This document shows positions 32,100 through 38,528 of a stretch of 38,528 bases of DNA, piece by piece (within the stretch, counting starts at the first letter, position 1; each line of letters opens with the position of its first letter). The position numbers were made by a program, and so were the translations under genes. The stretch lies in contig JAQXTF010000090.1 in NCBI GenBank assembly GCA_029219345.1, positions 1 to 38,528 on the forward strand. The letters are read 5' to 3'. Under the pieces are notes generated by a model. That model was not told where the DNA came from. It worked only from the letters and a program-made list of their open reading frames with translations, and searched no databases. The stretch comes from Eggerthellales bacterium (GTDB taxonomy: Bacteria; Actinomycetota; Coriobacteriia; Coriobacteriales; Eggerthellaceae).

Positions 32100-32855
32100 T
32101 TACAGCACCTCCTCGTCTACGATGGTGCCATTGTAATGGCTGATGAGCAGCTTGGTTGCCTTGCTCTGAGGGTTGTCGAACACTTCCATGGTGGGACCCA
32201 CTTCGGCAATCTGGCCATGGTCAATGACGGCAATGCGGTTGCATACGCGCTTGGCCACGTCCAAGCTGTGGGTAATCATGATCATGGTGACACCCATCTC
32301 CTTGTTGATGCTTTTCAGCAGATCAAGAATCTGGATGGTGGTGCGGCTGTCCAGAGCACTGGTTGCCTCGTCGCACAGCATGATTTGGGGCTGGTTCACC
32401 AGGGCGCGAGCAATGGCCACACGCTGCTGCTGGCCGCCGGAGAGCTCGCTGGGGTAGCTGCCGGCCTTATCGGCGATGCCCACGCGCTTCAGCAGTTCCA
32501 GGGCGCGGGTGTTGTCCTTCTCGCCGCGAATCTCCAGGGGGAACATGACATTTTTCAGCACGGTGGACTGTTGGAACAGGCTGAAGTGCTGGAAGATCAT
32601 GCCCACGCTGCCGCGGAATTCGCGCAGCTGCTGGCCCTTGTACTTGGTCACATCTTTCCCATCGATGAGAATCTGGCCGCTGGTGGGAGTTTCCAGCATG
32701 TTGATGCAGCGCACCAAGGTGGATTTGCCTGCGCCGGATTCGCCGATGATGCCAAAGATGTCGCCATCCTCAATGGTGAGGTTCACCTGGTCCAGAGCCG
32801 TGAAGTCACCTAAACGGGTGGGATAAACTTTGCAAATGTCTTTAATTTCAATCAT
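32100..32855 (-). CDS. metN: Methionine ABC transporter ATPase MetN, short form without NIL domain
   Basis: A 251-residue ATPase with Walker [10 protein letters not shown] (about 38-46), Q-loop FQHFSLF, signature [15 protein letters not shown], Walker [14 protein letters not shown] and the H-loop ITHSLD. It ends soon after the nucleotide-binding domain. Most MetN proteins have about 340 residues with a C-terminal NIL domain that binds methionine and shuts the transporter down; that domain is absent here. The ATG at 32855 has only a weak ribosome-binding site, following a stem-loop that separates it from metQ. Confidence 0.93.
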   Translation of the reverse strand: MIEIKDICKVYPTRLGDFTALDQVNLTIEDGDIFGIIGESGAGKSTLVRCINMLETPTSGQILIDGKDVTKYKGQQLREFRGSVGMIFQHFSLFQQSTVLKNVMFPLEIRGEKDNTRALELLKRVGIADKAGSYPSELSGGQQQRVAIARALVNQPQIMLCDEATSALDSRTTIQILDLLKSINKEMGVTMIMITHSLDVAKRVCNRIAVIDHGQIAEVGPTMEVFDNPQSKATKLLISHYNGTIVDEEVL

Positions 32856-32879
32856 GAGTGTATCAAGCCTTTATCGCAG

Positions 32880-32915
32880 GTCAAGGATGCCGGGCATCTG
32901 TCCGACATCCTTGAC
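32880..32915 (-). other. Intercistronic stem-loop between metQ and metN
   Basis: GTCAAGGATG pairs perfectly with CATCCTTGAC over 10 bp. A competing small hairpin GATGC-CGG-GCATC overlaps one arm. No T tract follows on the minus strand, so it looks like an mRNA-stabilising or attenuating structure that would favour metQ over metN-metI. Confidence 0.6.
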
Positions 32916-32954
32916 GGAAACGCTATCTGTGTGCGGCTTGTGCCGCGGGGAAGA

Positions 32955-33830
32955 TTAGAACAGGGGAACGACTGCGCCCTTGTAGGTGTCTTCCATGTAC
33001 TTCTTAACCTCGGGAGAGGTCAGAGCCTTGTACAGAGCCTGGATCTTTTCGGAGTCCTGAGCGCCGTCCTTCACAACCAGAACGTTGCCGTACTGCTCGG
33101 CGACAACGCCCTCGGAAGATTCGATAGCCAGAGCGGTGTCAATGCTGATGCCAGCAGCGATTGCATAGTTGCCATTGATGACGCCGAAGTCGCAGTCGGC
33201 CAGAACATGGGAAACGTTAGCAGCTTCGACTTCCTTGATCTGCAGGTTCTTGGGGTTCTCGACGATGTCCTTGGTGGTGGCGGTCAGGCCAGCGCCGTCG
33301 GCCAGCTTGATCAGACCCTCCTGCTGAAGCAGCAGCAGTGCGCGAGCTTCGTTGGTGGTGTCATCGGGAACAGCGATGATGGCGCCGTCCTGGATTGCAT
33401 CCAGAGAAGCAGTCTTGCCGGCATACAGGCCGAAGGGCTCATAGTGAACGTAGCCAACGGAAACCAGGTGAGTCTTGTTCTCCTCATTGAAGGAGTTCAG
33501 GTAGCTGATGTGCTGGAAGTAGTTGGCATCCAATTCGCCCTGTTCAACGTTGGTGTTGGGCAGAACGTAGTCGGTGAATTCCTTCAGGTCCAGGGTGTAG
33601 CCTTCCTTGGCCAGGATGGGGGCAACGGCGTCCTTCAGGATGTCATAGTGAGGAACGGTAGCGCCAATCTTGATGGTCTTGTCTGCGGAAGCAGAGGCGG
33701 ATGCGCTAGCGGAAGCGCTAGCAGATGCGCTGGCGGAGTTGGAGCTGGAAGAGCAGCCAGCCAGAGCGAATACGCTCAGAGCCAGGGTTGCGGCAACAAC
33801 GCCGGCAACGATCTTCTTGTTGAACTTCAT
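32955..33830 (-). CDS. metQ: Methionine-binding lipoprotein MetQ (NLPA family)
   Basis: A 291-residue substrate-binding lipoprotein. The signal peptide has the lipobox LAGC (Cys26), followed by a Ser-Ala alternating linker (about 30-50) before the mature domain that starts IKIGATVPHYDIL. NLPA features include LKEFTDYVLPN, ELDANYFQHISYL and the FGVINGNYA segment. It captures methionine at the cell surface and delivers it to MetI. The ATG at 33830 has AAAGGAA about 7 nt upstream. It is the first gene of the metQNI operon; no SAM riboswitch is visible in the leader. Confidence 0.95.
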   Translation of the reverse strand: MKFNKKIVAGVVAATLALSVFALAGCSSSSNSASASASASASASASASADKTIKIGATVPHYDILKDAVAPILAKEGYTLDLKEFTDYVLPNTNVEQGELDANYFQHISYLNSFNEENKTHLVSVGYVHYEPFGLYAGKTASLDAIQDGAIIAVPDDTTNEARALLLLQQEGLIKLADGAGLTATTKDIVENPKNLQIKEVEAANVSHVLADCDFGVINGNYAIAAGISIDTALAIESSEGVVAEQYGNVLVVKDGAQDSEKIQALYKALTSPEVKKYMEDTYKGAVVPLF

Positions 33831-33918
33831 GGTTCGTTTCCTTTCGTTTACCGCATAAGCGGGGTGTTCGTTGCTTTTTTTGTGAAGCAATTTTTGGACG
33901 ATGCTTAGTATGCACTAT

Positions 33919-34047
33919 CGAGCTCGAAAGTGGTATTACTAATAACTTATACCCAGTATTGAAAAAAAATGAATACCCTATTGCTCCGTTTTTTATATTG
34001 CCAGCATGGGGAAGAGTCATAGGTATTAAAATACTAGTATTTTGGTA
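33919..34047. promoter_or_regulatory. Clustered GGTAT half-sites and 16-bp palindrome between metQ and PiT
   Basis: Within ~130 bp there are five GGTAT or ATACC half-sites (starting at 33932, 33949, 33973, 34022 and 34044), including GGTAT-12 nt-ATACC. There is also a perfect palindrome AAAATACTAGTATTTT at 34028-34043. The palindrome abuts the putative PiT -35 box. The divergent layout suggests shared control of metQNI and PiT. Confidence 0.5.
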
Positions 34048-34070
34048 TCCTGCCCGTTCTTTGGGCTAAT
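34042..34070 (+). promoter_or_regulatory. Putative PiT promoter
   Basis: TTGGTA, a 17-nt spacer and GCTAAT. The -35 box overlaps the end of the 16-bp palindrome. Confidence 0.45.
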
Positions 34071-34099
34071 GTGACTGTATTTTTCGAGACAGGATTGAT

Positions 34100-35158
34100 A
34101 TGGGCATTGACCTCTCAATTACTGCATTGTTTTCTCAGATGGCCGCTTATCCTATGCTGGCCGTCATTGTTGTGCTGGTTATTTTGGTAACCATTATTGC
34201 TGGTGCCACCGATGCCCCCAATGCCATTGCTACGGCGGTATCCACCCGTAGTATGAGTCCCGGCGCCGCTCTGGCATTGGCCGCCGCGTTTAACTTCTTG
34301 GGCCTTATTGGCATTACTACCATTTCCGCGGCTGTTGCTAAGACCATGTTCTCCATGGTTGAATTTCGCGGAAGCCCCCATGATACGCTGATGTGCCTCA
34401 TGGCGGCTATGATCGCCTCCATTGGCTGGGGCGTGTTCTGTTGGCTTAAGGGCATTCCCGCTTCCAAGTCCCACTCCCTGATCGCCGGTATCACTGGTGG
34501 CGCTATTGCCCTGGGCGGCGCAGGTGCTGTGGTTGTGGGCGAGTGGGTTAAGGTGCTGGAAGGCATGGCGTTTTCCCTGTTCGCGGGCTTTGCTGCTGGC
34601 TGGCTCATCGTGCGCTTCGTTGAGAAAGTGTTCGCAACTTGCGACAGGCGCAAGAGCAACAAGGCGTGCACGGTGATTATGAACGTATGCGCCATCATTC
34701 TTTCCGGCCTGCATGGTGCTCAGGATGGCCAGAAGTTCATGTCCGTTGCCTTACTGGGCTTCTTGCTGAGTTTCGACTACGGCTACAACGACCTGGCTGG
34801 CGTGGGCTTCCCTCTGTGGCTCATGGTGCTGTGCTCCAGTGCTATTTCTCTAGGTACCCTTATTGGCGGCAAGCGCATCATCAAGAGCGTGGCCATGGAC
34901 ATGGTGAAGCTGGACAAGTACCAGGGTGTGGCTGCTTCCGCGGCAACCTCTATTGTTCTAGGTATTTCCACCTTCATGGGGTGGCCCGTCTCCACCAGCC
35001 ACTGCTCCACCAGCGCCATCATGGGCGTTGGCGCTTCCAAGAACCCTCGCGAGGTGAAGTGGAACATCGCCGGCAACATGGTGAGGGCTTGGATTCTCAC
35101 CTTCCCTTGCTGCGGCTTTATTGGATGGGCGTTAGCGAGCCTTTTCATACTGCTCTAG
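34100..35158 (+). CDS. PiT family inorganic phosphate (or sulfate) permease
   Basis: A 352-residue membrane protein with about ten helices. The duplicated PiT signature is present: GATDAPNAIATAVSTRSM near the N-terminus and GLHGAQDGQKFMS in the second half. The flanking SKSHSLIAGITGGAIA and GWPVSTSHCSTSAIMGVG repeats are also clear. PiT carriers are low-affinity proton- or sodium-coupled phosphate importers, usually about 330-500 residues. The ATG at 34100 has ACAGGA about 6 nt upstream. Its 3' end leads straight into the 3'-end repeat and the second 239-bp element. The nearby VTC and two-component genes point to phosphate metabolism. Confidence 0.93.
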   Translation: MGIDLSITALFSQMAAYPMLAVIVVLVILVTIIAGATDAPNAIATAVSTRSMSPGAALALAAAFNFLGLIGITTISAAVAKTMFSMVEFRGSPHDTLMCLMAAMIASIGWGVFCWLKGIPASKSHSLIAGITGGAIALGGAGAVVVGEWVKVLEGMAFSLFAGFAAGWLIVRFVEKVFATCDRRKSNKACTVIMNVCAIILSGLHGAQDGQKFMSVALLGFLLSFDYGYNDLAGVGFPLWLMVLCSSAISLGTLIGGKRIIKSVAMDMVKLDKYQGVAASAATSIVLGISTFMGWPVSTSHCSTSAIMGVGASKNPREVKWNIAGNMVRAWILTFPCCGFIGWALASLFILL

Positions 35159-35165
35159 GGGAAGC

Positions 35166-35218
35166 GATTTGGGCGGGCATTTTGGCCCTCCAAGAACCTG
35201 CTCCCTCGCACGCGGCGC
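35166..35218 (+). repeat. 3'-end dispersed repeat, copy 2 (downstream of PiT gene)
   Basis: It begins 7 nt after the PiT stop and matches copy 1 (1818-1869 on the minus strand) with 49 of 52 identities and one inserted base. The TTGG/CCAA hairpin core is conserved. Confidence 0.8.
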
Positions 35219-35229
35219 CCAATAATTCC

Positions 35230-35468
35230 TGCAAAAATGAACGATATGTTGCCGCTGGCCAACGTATGGGCCATTTTTTGGGGTTTTGAATGCAGAAATG
35301 AACGATATGTTGCCGAGTTAGGGCGTTTTTTGGAGGAGCGCTTGACGTTTCCCCAGGTCAGAAATTTTCAAAAGCTTCTTGTCGGCAACTTATCGTGCAT
35401 TCTTGTATAAAACGGGCCATTTTTCGGCCCGTTTGTCTTTCTTCGGCAACGTATCGTGCATTTTTGCA
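35230..35468. repeat. Symmetric 239-bp intergenic element, copy 2
   Basis: The 24-nt motif occurs forward at 35230-35253 and 35291-35314, and inverted at 35384-35407 and 35445-35468. All spacings are identical to copy 1 (37, 69, 37). The right spacer contains a terminator-like hairpin AACGGGCC / GGCCCGTT followed by TTGTCTTTCTT. It fills the gap between the PiT gene and the minus-strand histidine kinase gene. Confidence 0.9.
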
Positions 35469-35479
35469 CGCGGCTGCGT

Positions 35480-36781
35480 TTACAGGGGAAGCGTTGCGGT
35501 GAAAGTGGTGCCTTCTGCCTGCGAGCTGGTTACCGTTAGCGTGCCGCCATGCTGAGAGGCAATCTTTTGGGCGATGGCGAGGCCCAAGCCAAAGCTGTGG
35601 GAGCCGTCTTCGCCGCTGCGGTCGCGGGACTTGTCGCTGCGATAGAAGCGATCGAACACGTGGGGCAAGTCTTCGGGGTCAATGGGTTCTCCCCAGTTAT
35701 GTACGCTCAAAATACTGTTCTGACCTGCAGTTTCAAGCGTGATGTCAATAGTAGTGTCAGGTGCGGCGTACTTGATGGCGTTGTCCACCAGGGTGCCAAG
35801 CATGCGCTGCAGCTGGGTGGCGTCACCTTGAACGATAACGTTTTCTTCTACATTGTCGTCGACCAGAAGGCCGCGCTCAAAGGCTACAGCTTCAAATTGC
35901 AAGCTTGCGCGCTGCGCCAGCTGAGTGAGGTCCACGGGTTCCAGGGCGCTGCCGTTTCCGGGTGCGCTTTCCGGTTGGGCCAGAGCCAGCATATCAAGCA
36001 CCAGCTGTTCCATGTTTTGGGCCTCGTCCTGAATGCCTTCGATCCACTGGCTTTGCTCCGCCACGGTGGCCTGGGGCTTCTTCAAGGCAATGGCGGCGTT
36101 GGCCAAGATGACCGTCAAGGGCGTTTTCATTTCGTGAGACGCATCGGCAATGAATTGCTGCTGCTGGTCCCAGGCCTGGCGCACGGGGCGAAGGGCCCAG
36201 CGAGAGAAAAACCAGGCCAGCACAAACACCAGAGCCATGATCATGAGGCCCACGGGCACCAAGAACCCAACCAGGCGGGATGAATCGCCCGCAACGCTTT
36301 TGTCGGCAAAGGCCACCACATAGGAGCCGTCGGCGCGTTGATCGCGCAGGTAGAAGAGGTTTCCTGCCTCTATGAGACCTCGGTCCTTTTCGCTGGTCAG
36401 GGCGATAGTCAGGGCGCTTTCCAGTGTCTCGTCGGCGATGGTGGCAGTGGATTCTTGTACCAGCTCGCCGTTTTGGGAACGCCAATCCACGTAGTAAAGA
36501 GCAATGGGGTAGGTCCAGCTGTCGCGGATGTGCCCGCCAATGTGGGGGGCCGTGGGCGCGAACATGTTGAAAGCACCAAAGCTGTCTCGTGACGCTTTGG
36601 CGATGGTGCTGTCAACGGCAATGGTCAGCTCCGCATACACCGACTTTACCTGCTGGTTATGATTGGCCCATGCGATGAAGCTGAAGGAAACCGCCAAGAT
36701 AAGAGCGGTAACGCCGCAGATGAGAGCCACGAATTTGATGCGCAGCTTGCTGAGCATGGTGTTTTCAGGGGTGCTCGTCAT
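35480..36781 (-). CDS. Sensor histidine kinase
   Basis: A 433-residue two-component kinase. Two membrane helices (about 18-38 and 172-193) enclose a ~130-residue extracytoplasmic sensor domain. The HAMP-like segment ALRPVRQAWDQQQQF precedes the H-box ADASHEMKTPLT with phosphorylatable His216. The ATP-binding domain has LVDNAIKYA (N-box), VFDRFYRSDKSR (F-box) and FGLGLAIAQKI (G-box). It lies 3 nt after the response regulator gene, so the two are cotranscribed. The signal is unknown; the location next to phosphate genes makes envelope or phosphate sensing a reasonable guess. Confidence 0.95.
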   Translation of the reverse strand: MTSTPENTMLSKLRIKFVALICGVTALILAVSFSFIAWANHNQQVKSVYAELTIAVDSTIAKASRDSFGAFNMFAPTAPHIGGHIRDSWTYPIALYYVDWRSQNGELVQESTATIADETLESALTIALTSEKDRGLIEAGNLFYLRDQRADGSYVVAFADKSVAGDSSRLVGFLVPVGLMIMALVFVLAWFFSRWALRPVRQAWDQQQQFIADASHEMKTPLTVILANAAIALKKPQATVAEQSQWIEGIQDEAQNMEQLVLDMLALAQPESAPGNGSALEPVDLTQLAQRASLQFEAVAFERGLLVDDNVEENVIVQGDATQLQRMLGTLVDNAIKYAAPDTTIDITLETAGQNSILSVHNWGEPIDPEDLPHVFDRFYRSDKSRDRSGEDGSHSFGLGLAIAQKIASQHGGTLTVTSSQAEGTTFTATLPL

Positions 36782-36784
36782 GGG

Positions 36785-37465
36785 CTATTCGGCCTCTTTT
36801 ACAGTGAGGCGATAACCGGTTTTGCGCAGCGATTCCACGCCCACGCGGCTGCCCAGGAAGCGCAGCTTCTTGCGCAGGAACGAAACGTAGGCCTCCACGT
36901 TGTTGTCCATGGCTGAGCTGTCAACGCCCCAGACCTTGGCGATGAGCTGCTCTTTGGTGATGACCTGGGTGGGATTGCTCAGGAAGATGCGAGCGAGGGA
37001 AAACTCCTTAAAGCCCAGGTGAATGGAGTTTTCGCCGCAAATAAGATCGTGGCTTTCCAGATTCAGGGTTACATCTTCAAAAGTGAGGGTCTCAAAGACC
37101 ACCTGGCCCTGGCGGCGCAGCAGCGCGCGCAGGTGAGCCAGCAGCTCGGCGGGGCTAAAGGGCTTGGTCATGTAGTCGTCGGCGCCGCTGTCCAGGCCGG
37201 CGATTTTGTCGCGGATGGCGTCACGGGCGGTAAGCAGCAAGATGGGTGTGGAAATTTGCGCGCGGCGCAGCTCTTTCGCCACGGTGAAGCCGTCCATTTT
37301 GGGCAGCATGGCGTCCAAAATGATCACGTCGTAGATGCCAGAAAGGGCGTAATCCAATCCCGATTGGCCGTCGTGCACGGCGTCAACCTGGTAGTCAGCC
37401 TCAATTAAGATTTGCTTTAATGCCAGCGCCAGCTTCTTATCGTCTTCCACAATGAGAATTTGCAC
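36785..37465 (-). CDS. OmpR/PhoB-family response regulator
   Basis: A 226-residue regulator. The receiver domain (1-120) has the acidic pocket VEDD (6-9), phospho-acceptor Asp51 in IILDAMLPKMDGF, Thr in LLTARDA and Lys in DYMTKPF. The winged-helix domain (about 130-226) has HLGFKEFSLARIFLSNPTQVITKEQLIAKVWG and VEAYVSFLRKKL. The start is GTG at 37465 with AGGAGG upstream. Its own promoter carries three 11-bp direct repeats of the sort bound by this family, so autoregulation is likely. Confidence 0.96.
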   Translation of the reverse strand: MQILIVEDDKKLALALKQILIEADYQVDAVHDGQSGLDYALSGIYDVIILDAMLPKMDGFTVAKELRRAQISTPILLLTARDAIRDKIAGLDSGADDYMTKPFSPAELLAHLRALLRRQGQVVFETLTFEDVTLNLESHDLICGENSIHLGFKEFSLARIFLSNPTQVITKEQLIAKVWGVDSSAMDNNVEAYVSFLRKKLRFLGSRVGVESLRKTGYRLTVKEAE

Positions 37466-37493
37466 AGTGGCCTCCTTTCTGATTCTTCCACTT

Positions 37494-37541
37494 ATTGTAA
37501 TAGCGCGGCTGAAACTTTTCTGAAAGCTTTCAGACCCTTTA
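37494..37541 (-). promoter_or_regulatory. Response regulator promoter with three 11-bp direct repeats
   Basis: On the plus strand CTGAAACTTTT (37509), CTGAAAGCTTT (37520) and CAGACCCTTTA (37531) are consecutive 11-mers. The middle and right units together make a perfect palindrome CTGAAAGCTTTCAG (37520-37533). A minus-strand -10 box TACAAT lies at 37494-37499, so the repeats cover the -35 position, the classic layout for PhoB/OmpR-type activation. Confidence 0.65.
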
Positions 37542-37582
37542 AGGCTTTTTTCAGCGCGTCCCCCTAGGATGCGAAACCGTGA

Positions 37583-37617
37583 TGTGACAGATTTGCCCCG
37601 GGCGCATTTGTCATATT
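37583..37617. repeat. 35-bp dyad motif centred on CCCGGG, copy 2
   Basis: Same motif as at 27480-27514 (32 of 35 identical), here in the divergent region between the response regulator and the VTC gene, 38 nt before the VTC start. Confidence 0.85.
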
Positions 37618-37655
37618 GGCGTTACGGCTTTACGGAGAAGAAAGGGGGCGTTGTG

Positions 37656-38432
37656 ATGGCATACGCAGCAACATTCAATCGCATTGAGAAGAAATATCTT
37701 TTACAGCAGCAACAGTACCAGGGTGTCATGGACGCCTTGCAACTGCATCTGCAGCCCGATGCGTTCCCGCGCTCGGTGGTCACCAGCCTGTATTGGGATA
37801 CCTCCAGCAACGACATCATCAGCCGGTCGCTGGAAAAGCCCCTCTACAAAGAGAAGCTGCGCGTGCGCCGTTACAGCGGGCTGCAAGCCAATGGCGCTTT
37901 GGCGCCTTCGGGGGGCTGCGTGTTCGTGGAGCTGAAGAAAAAGTTCAAGGGCGTGGTGCACAAGCGCCGCTTGAGCATGGCGGAAGACGGCGCCCGTGCC
38001 TGGCTGAGCGGAATGGACTTCCAGCAGGCATGTGCGCTGTTTCCCCTGGTGGGGAAGGAGTTTGCAGCTCCTACCACCCATGAGCAGCAAGTTGCACGGG
38101 AGATTGAAGCCTTTATGGCTCGCAACCCCGAGGCATGTCCGGCCATGATCACGCGCTGTGTGCGCACCGCATGGAAAGACCCCCAAAGCCAGCTGCGCAT
38201 CACCTTCGATTCCCCCATTCAAGCAGGCCGGCCAGCGGGTGATCCCTTTCTCATGCAGCTGGACGGTTGGGCCCTTGATCTGCTGGAACCAGGGCAGGTG
38301 CTTATGGAGGTGAAGCAGGTGGGCGGACTTCCGCCTTGGCTTCGCAAGGTGCTTTCGACCAACAAGATTTACCCGCAGTCGTTTTCAAAATACGGTACGG
38401 CCTTCCAGATGGAAGCGGAAAAGGAGTTCTAA
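37656..38432 (+). CDS. VTC domain polyphosphate polymerase
   Basis: A 258-residue protein with the VTC tunnel-fold signatures: RIEKKYLL near the start, KEKLRVRRYSG (about 70-80), VFVELKKKFKGVVHKRRL (about 93-110), LMEVKQ and SFSKYGTAF near the end. The basic residues and two glutamates line the polyphosphate tunnel in yeast Vtc4. The family makes polyphosphate from ATP or is a CYTH-like tripolyphosphate enzyme. The ATG at 37656 follows AGGGGG; an upstream extension to 37569 is unlikely because it would translate the 35-bp dyad motif. It is followed without gap by a DUF4956 gene, the usual bacterial partner. Confidence 0.85.
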   Translation: MAYAATFNRIEKKYLLQQQQYQGVMDALQLHLQPDAFPRSVVTSLYWDTSSNDIISRSLEKPLYKEKLRVRRYSGLQANGALAPSGGCVFVELKKKFKGVVHKRRLSMAEDGARAWLSGMDFQQACALFPLVGKEFAAPTTHEQQVAREIEAFMARNPEACPAMITRCVRTAWKDPQSQLRITFDSPIQAGRPAGDPFLMQLDGWALDLLEPGQVLMEVKQVGGLPPWLRKVLSTNKIYPQSFSKYGTAFQMEAEKEF

Positions 38433-38528
38433 ATGTTTGATGCAATGTTCACCAGTGTGCTGGGCACCACCGAATCGGTGGCCGCTAACGTGACCACCGG
38501 TGGTTTCATGCTGTGCAGCTTGGCTTCG
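38433..38528 (+). CDS. DUF4956-like membrane protein, 3' end outside window
   Basis: The ATG at 38433 directly follows the VTC stop, with AAGGAG inside the VTC 3' end. The visible 32 residues read MFDAMFTSVLGTTESV, then TTGGFMLCSLAS, which enters a first membrane helix. Bacterial VTC genes are commonly followed by a DUF4956 membrane gene with this kind of start, so the call rests mostly on context. Confidence 0.6.
   Translation, partial: MFDAMFTSVLGTTESVAANVTTGGFMLCSLAS

Noticed and set aside
33831-33960. SAM riboswitch upstream of metQ
   Set aside because: The leader lacks the conserved SAM-I core and has only a short CCGC-TTAT-GCGG hairpin.
37569-37655. N-terminal extension of the VTC protein
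   Set aside because: It would translate the 35-bp dyad motif, and the ATG at 37656 has a good ribosome-binding site at proper distance.
1-38528. Insertion sequences or prophage genes
   Set aside because: No transposase, integrase or phage structural gene is recognisable in any frame; the repeats found have no coding capacity.

Overview
The window looks like a chromosomal segment of an anaerobic actinobacterium, most likely class Coriobacteriia (Eggerthellaceae-like). The reasons are: an actinobacterial fhaA-fhaB-pstP-rodA/pbpA-pknB signalling and cell-wall operon with a DUF3662 FHA protein; a SEDS transglycosylase fused to a class B PBP; accessory anaerobe genes (a MoaE-like protein, a NifX/NifB-like protein, TauE/SafE); and moderately high GC with GTG and TTG starts. 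The assignment is inference from gene content; no 16S rRNA or marker search was possible.

Layout, left to right. 1-2270: the end of a LytR-CpsA-Psr ligase gene, rlmH, and a convergent moaE-like gene. 2445-6285: an overlapping pair made of an RND/MMPL transporter and a YhgE-like heptad-repeat envelope protein. 6321-6559: a symmetric 239-bp repeat element. 6630-9425: a tiny membrane protein and a large 7TM/degenerate-GGDEF/HD-GYP/PAS protein on the minus strand. 9671-14361: serS followed by a run of small envelope or unknown genes (Arg/Ala-rich single-pass protein, cyanophycin-synthetase-N-domain-like protein, YtxH, PRC-barrel, TM2). 14393-19963 (minus): a small acidic protein, a MacB-like ATPase-permease fusion, an NSS sodium symporter and an atypical peptide deformylase. 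20098-27339 (minus): the cell-wall signalling operon. 27537-28816: TauE/SafE and a NifX-like gene. 28918-29850: a decay zone with LysR and DUF6273-like remnants around a small intact gene. 29986-31191: a C39-like peptidase with an Arg-rich tandem repeat. 31287-31362: tRNA-Thr(CGT). 31422-33830 (minus): metQ-metN-metI. 34100-35158: a PiT phosphate transporter. 35166-35468: a 3'-end repeat and a second copy of the 239-bp element. 35480-37465 (minus): a two-component system. 37656-end: a VTC polyphosphate polymerase and the start of its DUF4956 partner.

Functional themes. The fha/pstP/SEDS-PBP/pknB operon should couple muropeptide sensing by PASTA repeats to septal or elongation peptidoglycan synthesis, with PknB and PstP acting as opposing enzymes on FHA-bound targets. 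The right end has a phosphate flavour: PiT uptake, a VTC/DUF4956 polyphosphate pair, and a divergent OmpR-type regulator whose promoter carries three 11-bp direct repeats.

The most unusual signals are non-coding. (1) Two 239-bp intergenic elements, about 29 kb apart, share the exact architecture 24-37-24-69-24-37-24, in which a 24-nt motif occurs twice forward and twice inverted. (2) A ~52-bp element with 49 of 52 identities lies directly after the stop codons of two unrelated genes in the same gene-relative orientation. (3) A 35-bp dyad motif centred on CCCGGG occurs in two intergenic regions. These have the look of genome-wide families that would repay a search.
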